From NCBI GenBank assembly GCA_021397835.1, contig JAJFZO010000896.1:6612501-6676500 (forward strand): DNA of 64,000 nucleotides. The letters run 5' to 3'. Of the stretch, positions 45,000 to 55,528 are shown in pieces (positions within the stretch are counted from its first letter, which is position 1; the number at the start of each line of letters is the position of its first letter). Made by a program: the position numbers and the translations under genes. The DNA is from Moringa oleifera. Its lineage: Eukaryota > Streptophyta > Magnoliopsida > Brassicales > Moringaceae. The notes under the pieces are model-generated. The model was given only the letters and a program-made list of their open reading frames with translations. It was not told the DNA's origin and ran no database searches.

Positions 45000-46030
45000 T
45001 GCATATTGTATCATCAAAGGGCAACGCTATCGAATAACTTAGCCACTCTTGAAATGCTTGTCCCAAGAAGAGCAAGATTATATACTAAGAGAATTTCATG
45101 AGGGCAAGTGTAAAAATAACATTAGAGGATCAGCGTTGGGCCATAAGCTACTAAAGTAGGGATACTACTTGCCTATATTGATAATCGACAAGCACGAATT
45201 TGTTAAGAAGTGCAAGAAATGCTAGGTTTATTTTGTTATTGAGCCATAATGATCCCGACAAGTTTGATTAGTCCCTGTCTTTCGCCTAGTAGATAGTTGA
45301 TCTCGTGGGACCCTTTTTTATGGCATATAAATAGAGGAAGTTTGCCATCATGGTGGTGAATTATTTCACCAAATGGGTAAAAACAAAAAGAATGGTCCAA
45401 ATCGCATAGTAAAAGGTATAGGACTTTGTATAGAGGAGTATTATCTGCCGATTTGGCATTTCTTGGGTCATAGTGATAAACGATATGAAGCAATTTGAGA
45501 GGGCTCAATTCACAAAAAAATGCCATTAATTAGCGATTTATCATCCACTCACATCCATGAAACATGCTCAAAGTAATGGCCAAGTAAAAGCAACTAACAA
45601 AACCATACTCCTTATTTAAAAATCAAATTAGAGAAGTCAAAAGCAAGCTAAGTAGAAGACTTGCCCAAGGTCTTATGGACCTATCAAACCACTAGGAAGA
45701 GTACAACAAAAGAAACACCATTTTAGTTGGCCTTTAAAACTAAAGCCATCAATATGGCTTCCCCTCCTTGAGGAACAAGCATTACTGCCCAGATATTAAT
45801 AACGATAGATTCTGAACCAACTTGAACTTACTGGAAGAAGAAAAAGAGCATGCTCCAATACGAGTTGTTGCAATCGAACAAGTGTTGGCGCAATACTATA
45901 ACAAAATAGTTGAACCCCATGGGTAAGATGTCCCTAGACTAAAAAAAGTCCTTATTAAGTAGTGAAGGTGCTAAAACTAACAGCTTATGGACTAACAACC
46001 CTTGATAAGTGAAAGGTTCCATGATCATGG
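45000..46030 (+). pseudogene. Gypsy-2 integrase relic
   Basis: The zinc-binding part is YILREFHEGKCKNNIRGSAL with GHKLLK*GYYLP and FVKKCKKC (HHCC pattern). The core, in several frames, has VDLVGPFF, KFAIMVVNYFTKWVKT-like, YYLPIWHF and HPLTSMKHAQSNGQVKATNK. Near the end LPKVLWTYQTTRKSTTKETP matches the 'LP.vLWayRTT.r..TGetPf.L' motif. The frame is lost repeatedly. Integrase would insert the DNA copy; this one is dead. Confidence 0.75.
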
Positions 46031-46084
46031 AATTTGCAGAATAAGAAGGCATATCACGCATAAAGTTCCTTAGATCGGGCAATG

Positions 46085-46315
46085 TACTTAGGCTTTATTT
46101 TTGTGTTCCTAGTTTGTACTTAGGCTTTATTTTTGTGTTTTCTCTTTCGATTAGACATAGGCCTTTTTTTATATAATTTGCTTTTAGGCTTTATTTTTGT
46201 GTTCTTAGTTTATACTTAGCCTTTATTTTTGTGTTTTCTCTTTCGATTAGACATAGGCCCTTTTTTTTATTATTTGTTCTTAGGCTTTACTTTTGTCATT
46301 TCCTGTTTATTTAAC
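46085..46315. repeat. Tandem duplication of about 110 bp after gypsy-2 pol
   Basis: TACTTAGGCTTTATTTTTGT, TTTCTCTTTCGATTAGACAT and AGGCCTTTTTTT occur in the same order at about 46,115-46,172 and 46,213-46,270. Single extra copies of the TTAGGCTTTATTTTTGTGTT phrase precede, separate and follow them. Recent-looking (few differences). Confidence 0.75.
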
Positions 46316-47165
46316 AGTGTACCACAACCTTTGGTCATGCATGTGAGGAATATCTCATGTGAGGAATGAAAAAGTCTTCTCATTTTTTAGAGTTTTATCC
46401 TCGTATAAAACTTTATGACAACCAAAGCACCTCAAAGATTTTATAAGCAGTAAGGCAGAAAATGCAAGATTTAACCACAATCAAGGTAGCTCCATGAAAG
46501 CATGACTCTAGTACCTAACTAACATCATGGCTCCATGCATTAGTAAGACCTTGACATAGCCAAGGCACCCCAAAAATCTTGCAAACAACAAGGCATCAGA
46601 TGCAAGACCTGGCCACAATCGATGGAACTACGTGAGAGCACGACCCCCTCTTACTTGACAATCAAGAGCTATGATCCTAAGGCAAGACCTCACCAAACTT
46701 AGTCTAGGCTTAGAAATAAACTAGAGCTTAATTAGTCCCCGATATCTTGTAGTCAGGGATATCACTATTTAAGACATGACTAGGATTACGGAAGCCTATT
46801 GCCATGGACAAGCCTTCTCGTCCTCCCAAAATAAAAGGTTTCAAGGCCCAAACTAGAACCAGAACTAGTAAAACGGCAAGTCTTATTACTTTGGAATTCT
46901 TGAATATTATCATTTATGGTCGAAATAAGCCCATACTAGTCCTTCGACTACTATCTTGGAGGGTATTTAACATCATTCCCAAAGGTAACACGTTAAAAAA
47001 CCAACAATACAGAGAAAGATTAAAGAAAAGAGAAGAACTTCATTATAATCACATGAAAACCACACAAGTGGCAATAAAACACAAAAAACCATTCTATCTA
47101 AGCACTTCATAGAAAATTACTATCCAAAAAAATTAAAATACATGGATTTCAAAGACAAAAGCCTT
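46316..47165. other. Gypsy-2 spacer between pol and antisense ORF
   Basis: Noncoding apart from a 102-codon plus-strand frame at 46,804-47,112 (basic, no recognisable domain), which I do not consider a real gene. Two diverged phrases of about 100 bp (CATGACTC..., CAAGGCACCCCAAA...) suggest further local repetition near 46,410-46,640. Confidence 0.4.
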
Positions 47166-48960
47166 ATAAACTATTACTAAGCCACATCAAGATAACTAAA
47201 GGGAGGGATGTTCACCTCTTGGTCTAAAGCCAATGCAATCTCAGGGGATTCCTCATCAGTGCTAGACTCAATCTCCCTTTTTTCCTTAAACTTGGATTCA
47301 CTATTTGTTGGATCCGTAAGCATCTTTAAAGCATTGAGGTTTAGATCTGAGAACTTCTCCTTGACCGCCTTAAGTGTCTCCCCACCAGCCAACTTTTACA
47401 TGTCATGTAAATAAATGTTAGCGTAGTCCTTCCATTCTTGTGATACTTTGTAGCCCATCACCCTTTTTTTTCTCATCCTTCTCACTCAACATTCCTTAGC
47501 TTCACACTATGCTAGGCTTGCAAACTCTTTAAAGCTATTTGATACTTACGTGTAGTAATAGTCGCAAAAGATGTTTTCTCTTCTTCCAAGGGCTTCACCC
47601 AGTTCTCTAACATAATGATTTACAAATGGTCCCTTTGAGAGATTGGGACAACTCTCAGAGAGACTCTCAAGGACAAACAAGTTCATCCCTAGGTTCAAGT
47701 TATTCCTTTGTAAGGAGAATAAAAGCTTGGGTGACCAGGGAAAAGAAAGCAAAGCATTAAAAACAAACAACAATAACAAGAGATAAAAAAGACAAGTCTT
47801 GCCAACGTAATTGTATTATAGGTTGCTACGAACTTGTCTCTTACATTTCTCTATAGGTACTCATGATTTAACCTCAAAATGATTCCCTACAATAATTTTG
47901 TGGCAACTATTAGGTCTGCGAAGGAGTCTATGGCTCTAACCCTCTATCTTCAAACATGAAACCCCCTTGTGGACCTATCCAAATACACTGGACAAGCATT
48001 GGGTTCACCCTTCGATCCAGGTCTCTTCATCGACTAGGAAAAAAGCTCTTTCGTCTTGTAATTGGTTTGAGACCAGAATGACCTCCTTGGTTGGTAATGT
48101 AGGAACTTTAACAACCTATGATGCTTCATTGAGGCCTTGGCAGTCTTCAACATCCCTCTTTTAAGACCATAGAGAGCTTCGTGGATAGTAGTAGCATTTG
48201 CCACAAACAAACCTTTCTACACCATGTCTTTGTTAACCACTTCAGAGAAACTCACCACAAATCAAAACAAATTAGAATAAAAAATTAGTTATTTTTATCA
48301 ACAAACAAGCCCAAACCTAACTAGGTAGGGGAACAAGGCCTACCCTCAAACTCTTCTACAGTAATGGCATTGCATGACCTTAAGCCCCGAAAACATGACA
48401 TTCCTCCAATGCTATTTGTCTAGGGAATGGTCACTCTAATTTAACAGAGTGATATATTCTTTATGTCTATCAGTTTCCATTTAGGTAGCATCAAGGTTGT
48501 ATATAGGTGAAGATTCTCCTTGAAAAGTTGGGAAAAGTTATGTCCCCGGTACAAGGGACCTTTTAAGGAATAAAGGTAATATCAAGCTCATGCTAGGAGA
48601 CATAGAAGAACTTTTTCTTCTAGTTTCTAATAGTTTAGGTTCGGCACCGATCAAATGCTTGCAAAGGAAGTAGAAGTTCAAAAAAATAAATAAATAAAAA
48701 AGAGCCCACATCTAATAAAGACTAGGATAAAACTTATGATAATTCGCTATGAGTTAGGGATAAGTTGTTTCAGGGATACAACATATGCACGACAAATCCA
48801 CCAAATGAACAAATGAGCAAAAAATCTCAACTAACATGACGATGTAACTTGATAGAGACACAATATCTCATCCCAAGGCACGCAAGCTCTGTCCTCCTTA
48901 TTAAGGACAAACATGGTAACAAAATTGGGAACCTTAAACTTAGTCCTATGAAATCCTATA
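47166..48960 (-). pseudogene. Gypsy-2 antisense extra ORF relic (coiled-coil, gypsy-type-transposon-like)
   Basis: On the minus strand, opposite to gag-pol, the 3' part is open at 47,392-47,177: MAGGETLKAVKEKFSDLNLN... then SKFKEKREIESSTDEES and IPPFSYLDVA. The '.KF.DLNL..L' pattern recalls the C terminus of proteins with the 'putative gypsy type transposon' domain, the same class as the pseudogene at 4,646. Farther upstream, minus-strand fragments (about 48,640-48,150) resemble its N-terminal half (LETRRKSSSMSPS). Frameshifts abound. Extra ORFs, often antisense, between pol and the 3' LTR are known in Tat-lineage elements; the function is unknown. Confidence 0.45.
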
Positions 48961-49623
48961 TGAGTGTTACATACTACCGAACTTATGCGGTTTATGTTAA
49001 AGGATTCGAGGTAGGCAGACTTATTAGATCTATTGACCTCGCTCGCTTTGGGACTAGAGAATGCATGAGGCCTTCCAAAATTGATCCATCAAAAGTCAAA
49101 AAATAAAAATAAAATTAAGCAAGAAAAAGACACGTACCAAGCAAAATTAGAAAGCAAACTTAAGTAGCCAAATGGAGAGATGATGAAAGTAAGGAGAAAA
49201 AAGGGTAACATCTAGGCAAAGTGGCCTTTAGAAGTTAGGGACGTCTAACAACTCACAGCTGTCCACCCAAATGGAAAGGGATCGATAATCATGATATGTT
49301 CATGTGTAAGATACACAGTAACATAATACTAGATGAGGGAGAACCTTCCAAGGCTTGCGAATGATGATGGCATGCGAAGTGACAAGTATGATTCTCCAAG
49401 TACTAGTTGTCAGTTAGTGCAATTCTAGCCCCACTAGCCTATGATATGAATCCTTGAACGTCAATTATCCCCGGACATTTAGTCGTACATCTTAACAACT
49501 GATGGTGTGCAAGTTATTAATCTTCAGAGTGTGCGAAAATGAAAAAACTCTAGTGAGGCCAAACCCTTAATTAAGGCATAATGGCTTGATATAAATCCTA
49601 CTCTGTCTCCTTCAGTGGGGAGA
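48961..49623. other. Gypsy-2 3' untranslated region and polypurine tract
   Basis: No gene. An 85-codon plus frame (48,849-49,106) overlaps the antisense ORF and is unrecognised. The tract CAGTGGGGAGA at 49,613-49,623 directly precedes the LTR start. Confidence 0.5.
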
Positions 49624-49936
49624 TGTTATTATAAGGCTCACTTACTTAAAGGGCCAGTCCCATCTACATGACTCGAAAGGCCCAAATGCTATTATCCAAC
49701 CTAAATCAGCATAGTGATGAGGTATCTTAGCATGGCTTAAAGAGAATGTTAGAATGACAGTTAGGAAGGCACAAGGTGATCGCAACGATGATAGAACAAG
49801 ACTCAAGAAAGAGTCATTAAGGCAGGTCCCTATAAAAAAAAAAAGGAAACCTCTTTGAAAGGGCTTGTTAAGTAAGAAGAAAAAAAAGTTCCTCTACTAA
49901 GATCTCACGAAGAATAACATATGTCATCAAAATTCA
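49624..49936 (+). repeat. Gypsy-2 3' LTR (3' truncated)
   Basis: It starts TGTTATTATAAGGCTCAC and aligns with the 5' LTR from about 49,704 until AGAATAACAT at 49,920. It stops matching by about 49,936, roughly 150 bp short of the 5' LTR end. Receptor-kinase gene sequence follows. Confidence 0.7.
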
Positions 49937-50695
49937 TTCATCATATCCATGATGTGTTGCATTTATAGCTTCTTTCTATTTGATGTAGCTATAATTAATC
50001 TTTATTTTCTTTGGTATTGCTCTTTTGAACTTGACCATGATGAAGTAAACAATGGGCATCATGCGAAGAGAGATGTGATTATAATAATGTCTGTTGTCAT
50101 CCTAGTAACAGCCATGGTACTTATGGGGAGCTACTACATCTTCAAAAGCAGAGGCAATTCATAAGGTAAAAGACTTTGTCCACCTCCTTGAAAAATTTCA
50201 TGGAATCTCTATAGAAGTCTATTACATCTGGCTTTCTAGAATAAGCTAGAAATAGATTGTATAATATGTTATGTGTTTCATACCCTTTCTTCCTCTTTCT
50301 TTGGTGGTCACACCATGGATATTTGCTTTATCATGAAACTAACAGATTCATTAATGATCATCTGTCGCCATTTCTTATTTGGTATCAAAAGTAAAGGCCA
50401 TTTTCCCACTAATTTTAGGCAAAGCAAAAAGCAAAGTCAAAAAAGAATAGCTTGAGCTACCTTTATTTGACTTAGCTGTAATAGCTTCTGCCCCTAATAA
50501 TTTCTCAATGAACAATAAGCTAAGAGAGGGTGGTTTTGGACCGGTATACAAAAGTAATTCTTAATGACCATAAGGATAAGGCATGATGTATTTCATTTAG
50601 GATATTATAGTAAATTACAAATACTTTTGAGCAGGGTATAATGTTGGATGGTCAAGAAATTGCTGTGAATAGGCTTTCAAGTAGCTCTGGACAAG

Positions 50696-51058
50696 TGTTG
50701 GTTGTGATATGATTTTGTTGGGTTTTTTAGAGGATAGAAAGAATAATAGACAAGAAGATAGAATACTTGAAGCTCAAAATGATTGAAATTGCTTTAAATG
50801 GCTTCTAATGACTTGCAGTGGCTTGCAATGGCTTGTAATGTTACATTGATAGAGGTTCTATTTATAGTTGAAAATGAATAAGTAAAGTATAAGATTGTAC
50901 TTATCTAGATATCCTAAAATCTAAATTTAAAATATAAATTAAGGATTATTCCTATCTAAATTCAAATTAAAAGATTATTCTTATCCAAAATTCAAATTAC
51001 TTGATAAAGTAAAAGAATAGGTCTAAGGGTATGTAGCAAATAAAACAATTTAATAGCA
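50696..51058 (-). repeat. Copia-3 LTR, left copy (3' LTR of the element)
   Basis: 363 bp aligning with 52,837-53,175. Common phrases are AATAATAGACAAGAAGAT.GAA, GGCTTGTAATGTTACATTGAT and AAGATTGTACTTATCTAGAT. It has an extra repeat of GGCTT.CA(A/G)TGG relative to its partner. Confidence 0.85.
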
Positions 51059-51759
51059 CTTCTCTTTACTATTTTTGTTGCATACACCAACTTGGTTATT
51101 TGGGTATTTAATCTTTGAAAGTGCCTTTGTTGGGATGTCATCATTTCTGATTTTTTGTTTTACTATAGATTTGGCTACATTTCTCTTTTTCTTTGTACTT
51201 CTCTTTGGAGTTTGAACTTAAAATATTTTAACATTTCGCCTTCTTGATTTATAGCCATATTCAAATAAAAGCCTTTGCTGCAAAGCCTTTATTGGTGTTG
51301 TCATTGATCCTTTGATATCTATGTAACTTGCGACAATTTCTATTTAGCCCTCCAAGTTTTATTTTGTCGAAAAAGAAGCTTGGTTTGCTTCCCATATTGA
51401 CATCTAGCATATTTAAGAAACTCCTTCTTTAATTTAGGCAAGTCTTGTTTAAGATTTTTTTTTTTTCATAAAAGGTAAAGTCTTATAATGAAAGTACCCC
51501 GCATTATTATCTTTTTTGTGTATTGCAACTTACTCCTCTTTTGTCATATTCAAGATAAACCTTTTACCTTTCATTTGGACTTTAAACATTTCTTTGCACA
51601 CATCAGTAAGAAGACAATGATTATCTTCAAATAGCACCATATATCTTTTTTTTTTAAGAGCTGATTAACACTCAAAAGATTTTGATTAATTTCATAAACA
51701 TATAAGACATTAGAAACTAATTTCAAACTTATGCGACCTTTGATTGCCACTGTTCTTTT

Positions 51760-52740
51760 GCTTTTACTACAAGATATGCTCCATTTCTAATTCTTACATT
51801 AAAAAGAGCTCTTGATTATAAATCATGTGGTTTGTACACCCATTATCTATAAGCCAACTTTATTAGGAGTTGCTGCTAGCAAAGCATGATGTCATAAATA
51901 GTTCCTCTTCTTGAGGTTGCTCAAAAATATTCTTGACTTATCCTTATTTTTGTCGGGATTTGTATATTTTTTTCACGTGCCTTAACTGGCCATATTTATA
52001 ACATCTTGCATCTGACCTCTACCAACACTTGTTCTGTGCATGATTGATTTTTTTGCAATAGGGACAAGGTAGAAAGCTTTAGCCATTTTCGTTATCGTAT
52101 GCATAACTTCCAAACTTGTTTTGGTTTTGCCAATTTTTTATTGTTTTTGCCTTCTTTGTTCATGTACCTGTAGTGTATTTAACAATTCTGCCAAGGTAAT
52201 GCTTGACAAATCTTTAGAGTTTTCTAAGGATGAGATTATAGCCTTCAATTTTTTTAAAATTATCACTAAGATCTTTGAATAATTCTAGAATAAAAACAAA
52301 TTAATACCGAAAATTTTTACTTTGTTAACTATACCGAAAAGCCTATCAAAATATTCCTTGATTATTTTTTATTTCTTCATCTTCTGCATCTCAAATTCTC
52401 TGATCAAATTCGACACTTGCATTCTTTTGACTCTTTCATTCTCTTCGTAGTCTTACTTCAAAAAATCTCAAATTTTTTTGACTATTTTCAATGTCATTAT
52501 TTTGATAAATATAATGGGTGAGACTATTAAAAATAATATTACTTTTGCTTTTGATTTTTCTAGTTTCCTCTCTTTTTGGTTTTTGATTTGTATAAAAATC
52601 AGATTGTGTGACAATTATGAAACTTCATATACGTATTCAACAGCTTTCTACATATCATTTGCATCAAGATAGTTTGCTCCATCAAACACCAGATGTGCAA
52701 TTACTATGAATGAATTTCCTAAATTCATTGTGTATAGGTT
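51760..52740 (-). pseudogene. Copia-3 gag and protease start, relic
   Basis: Minus strand. At about 52,070-51,960 a pair of zinc-binding segments reads FLPCPYCKKINHAQNKCW and RCYKYGQLRHVKKIYKS (the second has lost Cys residues to Tyr). At about 51,860 the protease start reads SWLIDNGCTNHMIYNQEL, with D-N-G in place of the usual D-S-G. Upstream, fragments such as NERVKRMQVSNLIREFEMQ and KKLKAIISSL match the gag helical region. Stops throughout. Confidence 0.8.
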
Positions 52741-52820
52741 TTGTTTTTGGGATATGGCTAGAAAGTGTTTAAGGATTGTGTTTGGGTATTTTTTCAATCT
52801 CACAAGTCCCTCAAGATAAT

Positions 52821-52833
52821 AGCTCTAATACCA
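52821..52833 (-). promoter_or_regulatory. Copia-3 primer-binding site
   Basis: Read on the minus strand, TGGTATTAGAGCT is one base different from the initiator-Met tRNA complement. It lies directly inside the 52,837-53,175 LTR, fixing the orientation. Confidence 0.8.
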
Positions 52834-52836
52834 CTT

Positions 52837-53175
52837 TGCTAGTTTTGATATAATTTTATTGGTTTTTTGAAAGAATATGAAGAATAATAGACAAGAAGAT
52901 CGAACACTTGAAGCTTGAAATGATTAAAATAGCTTTAAATGGCTTGTAATGTTACATTGATGAATGTCTTGTTTATAGAAGAAAATAAGTAACCAAAATC
53001 TAAGATTGTACTTATCTAGATATACTAAAACTGAAACTAAATTTAAATTAAAAATTGTTCTTATCTAAATTCAAATTAAAATATTATTTTTATCCTAAAT
53101 TCAAATTATTTTATAAAATAGAAGAATGAGTCTTTTTTGCTACGGTTATGCAGTACATAAAGTATTTTGTTAACA
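52837..53175 (-). repeat. Copia-3 LTR, right copy (5' LTR of the element)
   Basis: 339 bp; partner of 50,696-51,058. It ends TTTTGTTAACA at 53,175, after which receptor-kinase coding sequence resumes within about 20 bp. Confidence 0.85.
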
Positions 53176-54304
53176 ATAAAAAATAAATGAGTTGAAAAAT
53201 GAAGTAGCAGCCAAAATTCAGCACCGGAATGTTGTGAGACTGCTTGGTTAGTGCATTGAAGCAGAGGAGAAAATGCTGATTTATGAGTACATGCCTAACA
53301 AAAGTTTAGACTCCTTCATTTTTGGCATGTATTAAATCTCAATGGGACTAATAGATGCATCATTATTTCTTATTTTGTCAATGACACGGCTCAGGTTGTT
53401 TCATTGAGTACGAAAGATAAATTATGGACAGGTATAAGTATGAAACGTTGGCAGATAAAACAAGACATAAACTATGGGACTGGTCGAAGCGTTTTCAAAT
53501 TATCTGTGGGATTGCCAGGGGACTTCTGTATCTTCACCAAGATTCCTGATTGAGAATTATACACAGATTTGAAAGCAAGTAATGTTTTACTAGATCATGA
53601 GATGAATGCCAAAATTTTGGACTTTGGTATGGCCAGGACATTTGGGGGAGAGCAGATTGCAGCAAATACAAACAGGTGGTAGGAACACAGTAAGGACTTC
53701 TAGTCATGCTTCCTGATTTACTTCTACTAAGCATTAATTAAACTTTTTGTTGTACAATTGACAGGGGTTATATGGCACCAGAATATGCTAGCTATGGGTT
53801 ATTCTTTGTCAAATCTGATGTGTTTAGCTTTCGGATACTGATGCTGGAGATCATAAGTGGAAGAAGAAATAGAGACTTCGATCTTCCTCACAGTAGCTTT
53901 AACCTTGCTGGGCATGTAAGTGTGTAAGAGCTGTAATACCATTCGAAGACTGAACAGAATCTAACTGATAAATGACAAAAGGGTGTTTATGTGTGTTAGG
54001 CATGGGGACAATGGAGAGAAGGCAGGCCTTTGGAGCTGATCGATTCATTCTTACAGGATTCAATCAGCGCATCAGAAGTCATACAGTGTTTTCATATCAG
54101 TCTCTTGTGCATTGAGCTGCGGCAGGAGGACAGGCCGACCATGTCTTCTGTAGTGCTGATGATGGGCAGCCAGAATGCATTGCCTGAACCCAAACAACCT
54201 GGCCTTTTCCTGGACAAGAATCCACTTGAACCAGATTGTTCATCAGGAAGCATGAATTGTCCTCACACAATGAGATGACTATTACTCTATTGGAGGCTCG
54301 ATAG

Positions 54305-55528
54305 ATGATTTTACCAGATAATTCAGGGTAAAACATTCTATATACGTATGTTTCTAAGTCGAGAAAGAAACAAAAGTGTTTGAACCTTGCCTTTTGTGAT
54401 TATCAGTTTACCAATCAAGCAATGTAAATGGAAGAAACTTATCATGACTGAAAACCTGTTAAGGGCATGCATCTAAGGAATACTTGTCTTCTGTTGTATA
54501 TGGAGATTGCAAAAAATTCAGTAATTTAGGTTTCAATATTTCAGGGCTAAGCTTCTCAACATAAATCATTCAGTAAAGAGGGCAGCATGATGAGCTCCTT
54601 GTCTGTTATGGTCTACACAGCCATTATTAGGTACTGAAAGGTACGTGTGAGTGTAGATTATGAGGTTAATAGAATTTCGGATGAATATACTAAATTGAAG
54701 CAGAAATATTACAACTCAAACATAAGTAAAGGATGATTGAGAATGATCCTTGGAACAAATACTTAAAAGTGAAGACATGATTTAGAGTATATTAAATGCC
54801 GAATTCAAGGTCCAAAAACATATTTAAAACACATCTGGTTTCGATATGCATGAAAGTGACAGAAACACAAGGAAATTCGACCATAAGATTTTTCACTACC
54901 TTCTGATTTTAGAATCATTCACTGGTAAGAGTCTTTAGCTACTTCTAACTAGGTTTAGAATATATTATTTCTCTCCTGGTTGAGCTTCATGGCAGATTCT
55001 ATTCAAGCAATTACTATAAACCAATGTGCTGTGTATAGTTTCAAGAAATTATTGCATGAACGGTTAACAAGATTGCGCAGTCACATAAGTTAAGGAAACT
55101 ATGAATTAACATCGGCACCAAATGTTGGAATCCCCAATGTATCTCAGAAAGATGTAATTCAATTAAGAACATGTTCATCCTATTGAATTTGATAAACATA
55201 CAAAGCACAGGGCAATGTGATATGAACTGGGAAAGTGTCATCTTGATTTAACTTACATGAATGATGTAATCAGATTCGCTTTCTTCAACAGGATGTTGAG
55301 GCTTGCCAGAACCTCTTCATGTATTATCCCAAACATCACTTTCATAGGAGTTCCTTCCTGTCTGGGCTTAGGACAAGAGACCACTTCATATGAGTTGCTT
55401 CCCCTCTGGACTTAGGATGTAAATACCCAGGCACATAGTTCGGCAAAGCAAGAAGGGCTGTACAATTCACAGATGCCTTCAAATTGAAAATAGGACTGAT
55501 CCACTGTACATAATGCAAACATTCAAAT
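54305..55528. other. Intergenic region between kinase relic and AAH
   Basis: No gene recognised. The first part probably held the 3' untranslated region of the kinase gene. The last few hundred bases (from about 55,250) should contain the 3' untranslated region of AAH on the minus strand. Confidence 0.55.

Larger units (their letters stand above)
39297..49936 (+). mobile_element. Gypsy-2: Tat-like Ty3/gypsy element, inactive
   Basis: LTRs are recognised by alignment of 39,318-39,545 with 49,704-49,936 (GATCAATATGATGA..., GTGGCTTAAGAAGAATGTCA, GGAAACCTCATTGAAAG). The 5' LTR lacks its first ~80 bp where it meets gypsy-1. The 3' LTR starts TGTTATTATAAGG at 49,624 after a GTGGGGAGA polypurine tract and is cut off near 49,936. 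The internal order gag, protease, RT, RNase H, integrase fits Ty3/gypsy, and an antisense extra ORF after pol fits the Tat lineage. All ORFs are broken. A solo LTR interrupts the RT/RNase H region. Confidence 0.85.
50696..53175 (-). mobile_element. Copia-3: internally deleted copia element in the receptor kinase gene
   Basis: Direct LTRs at 50,696-51,058 and 52,837-53,175 (both start TG(T/C)T(A/G)GTT.TGATAT and end in CA). Orientation is minus: next to the right LTR is AAGTGGTATTAGAGCT (primer site, read on the minus strand), and next to the left LTR is a purine tract. Only about 1.78 kb lies between, with gag and the start of protease; integrase, RT and RNase H are missing. It inserted just after the SSSSGQ coding segment, and the kinase resumes at NELKNEV at 53,192. 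The flanking 5-mers (ACAAG, ATAAA) do not match well. Confidence 0.85.
49950..54304 (+). pseudogene. Broken S-locus-type (G-type lectin) receptor kinase, 3' half
   Basis: Preserved from the membrane segment (RDVIIIMSVVILVTAMVLMG, about 50,060-50,140) to the C terminus. The kinase exons are: [19 protein letters not shown] and [14 protein letters not shown] (50,440-50,548); LDGQEIAVNRLSSSSGQ (50,634-50,695); ELKNEVAAKIQHRNVVRLLG, MLIYEYMPNKSLDSFIFG (53,192-53,332); [20 protein letters not shown] (53,460-53,697); [20 protein letters not shown] (53,765-53,925); AWGQWREGRPLELIDSFL to the end (54,000-54,304). This exon layout and wording are typical of SD1-type kinases. Damage: no lectin domains; a two-base deletion at the HRD codons (about 53,561); a one-base loss before VVGT (about 53,681); stops; and a frameshift before the usual TITLLEAR end. 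A copia element splits it at 50,696. Confidence 0.85.

Noticed and set aside
46804..47112. 102-codon plus-strand frame
   Set aside because: Lies in the gypsy-2 spacer, no recognisable family, and composition like its noncoding surroundings.
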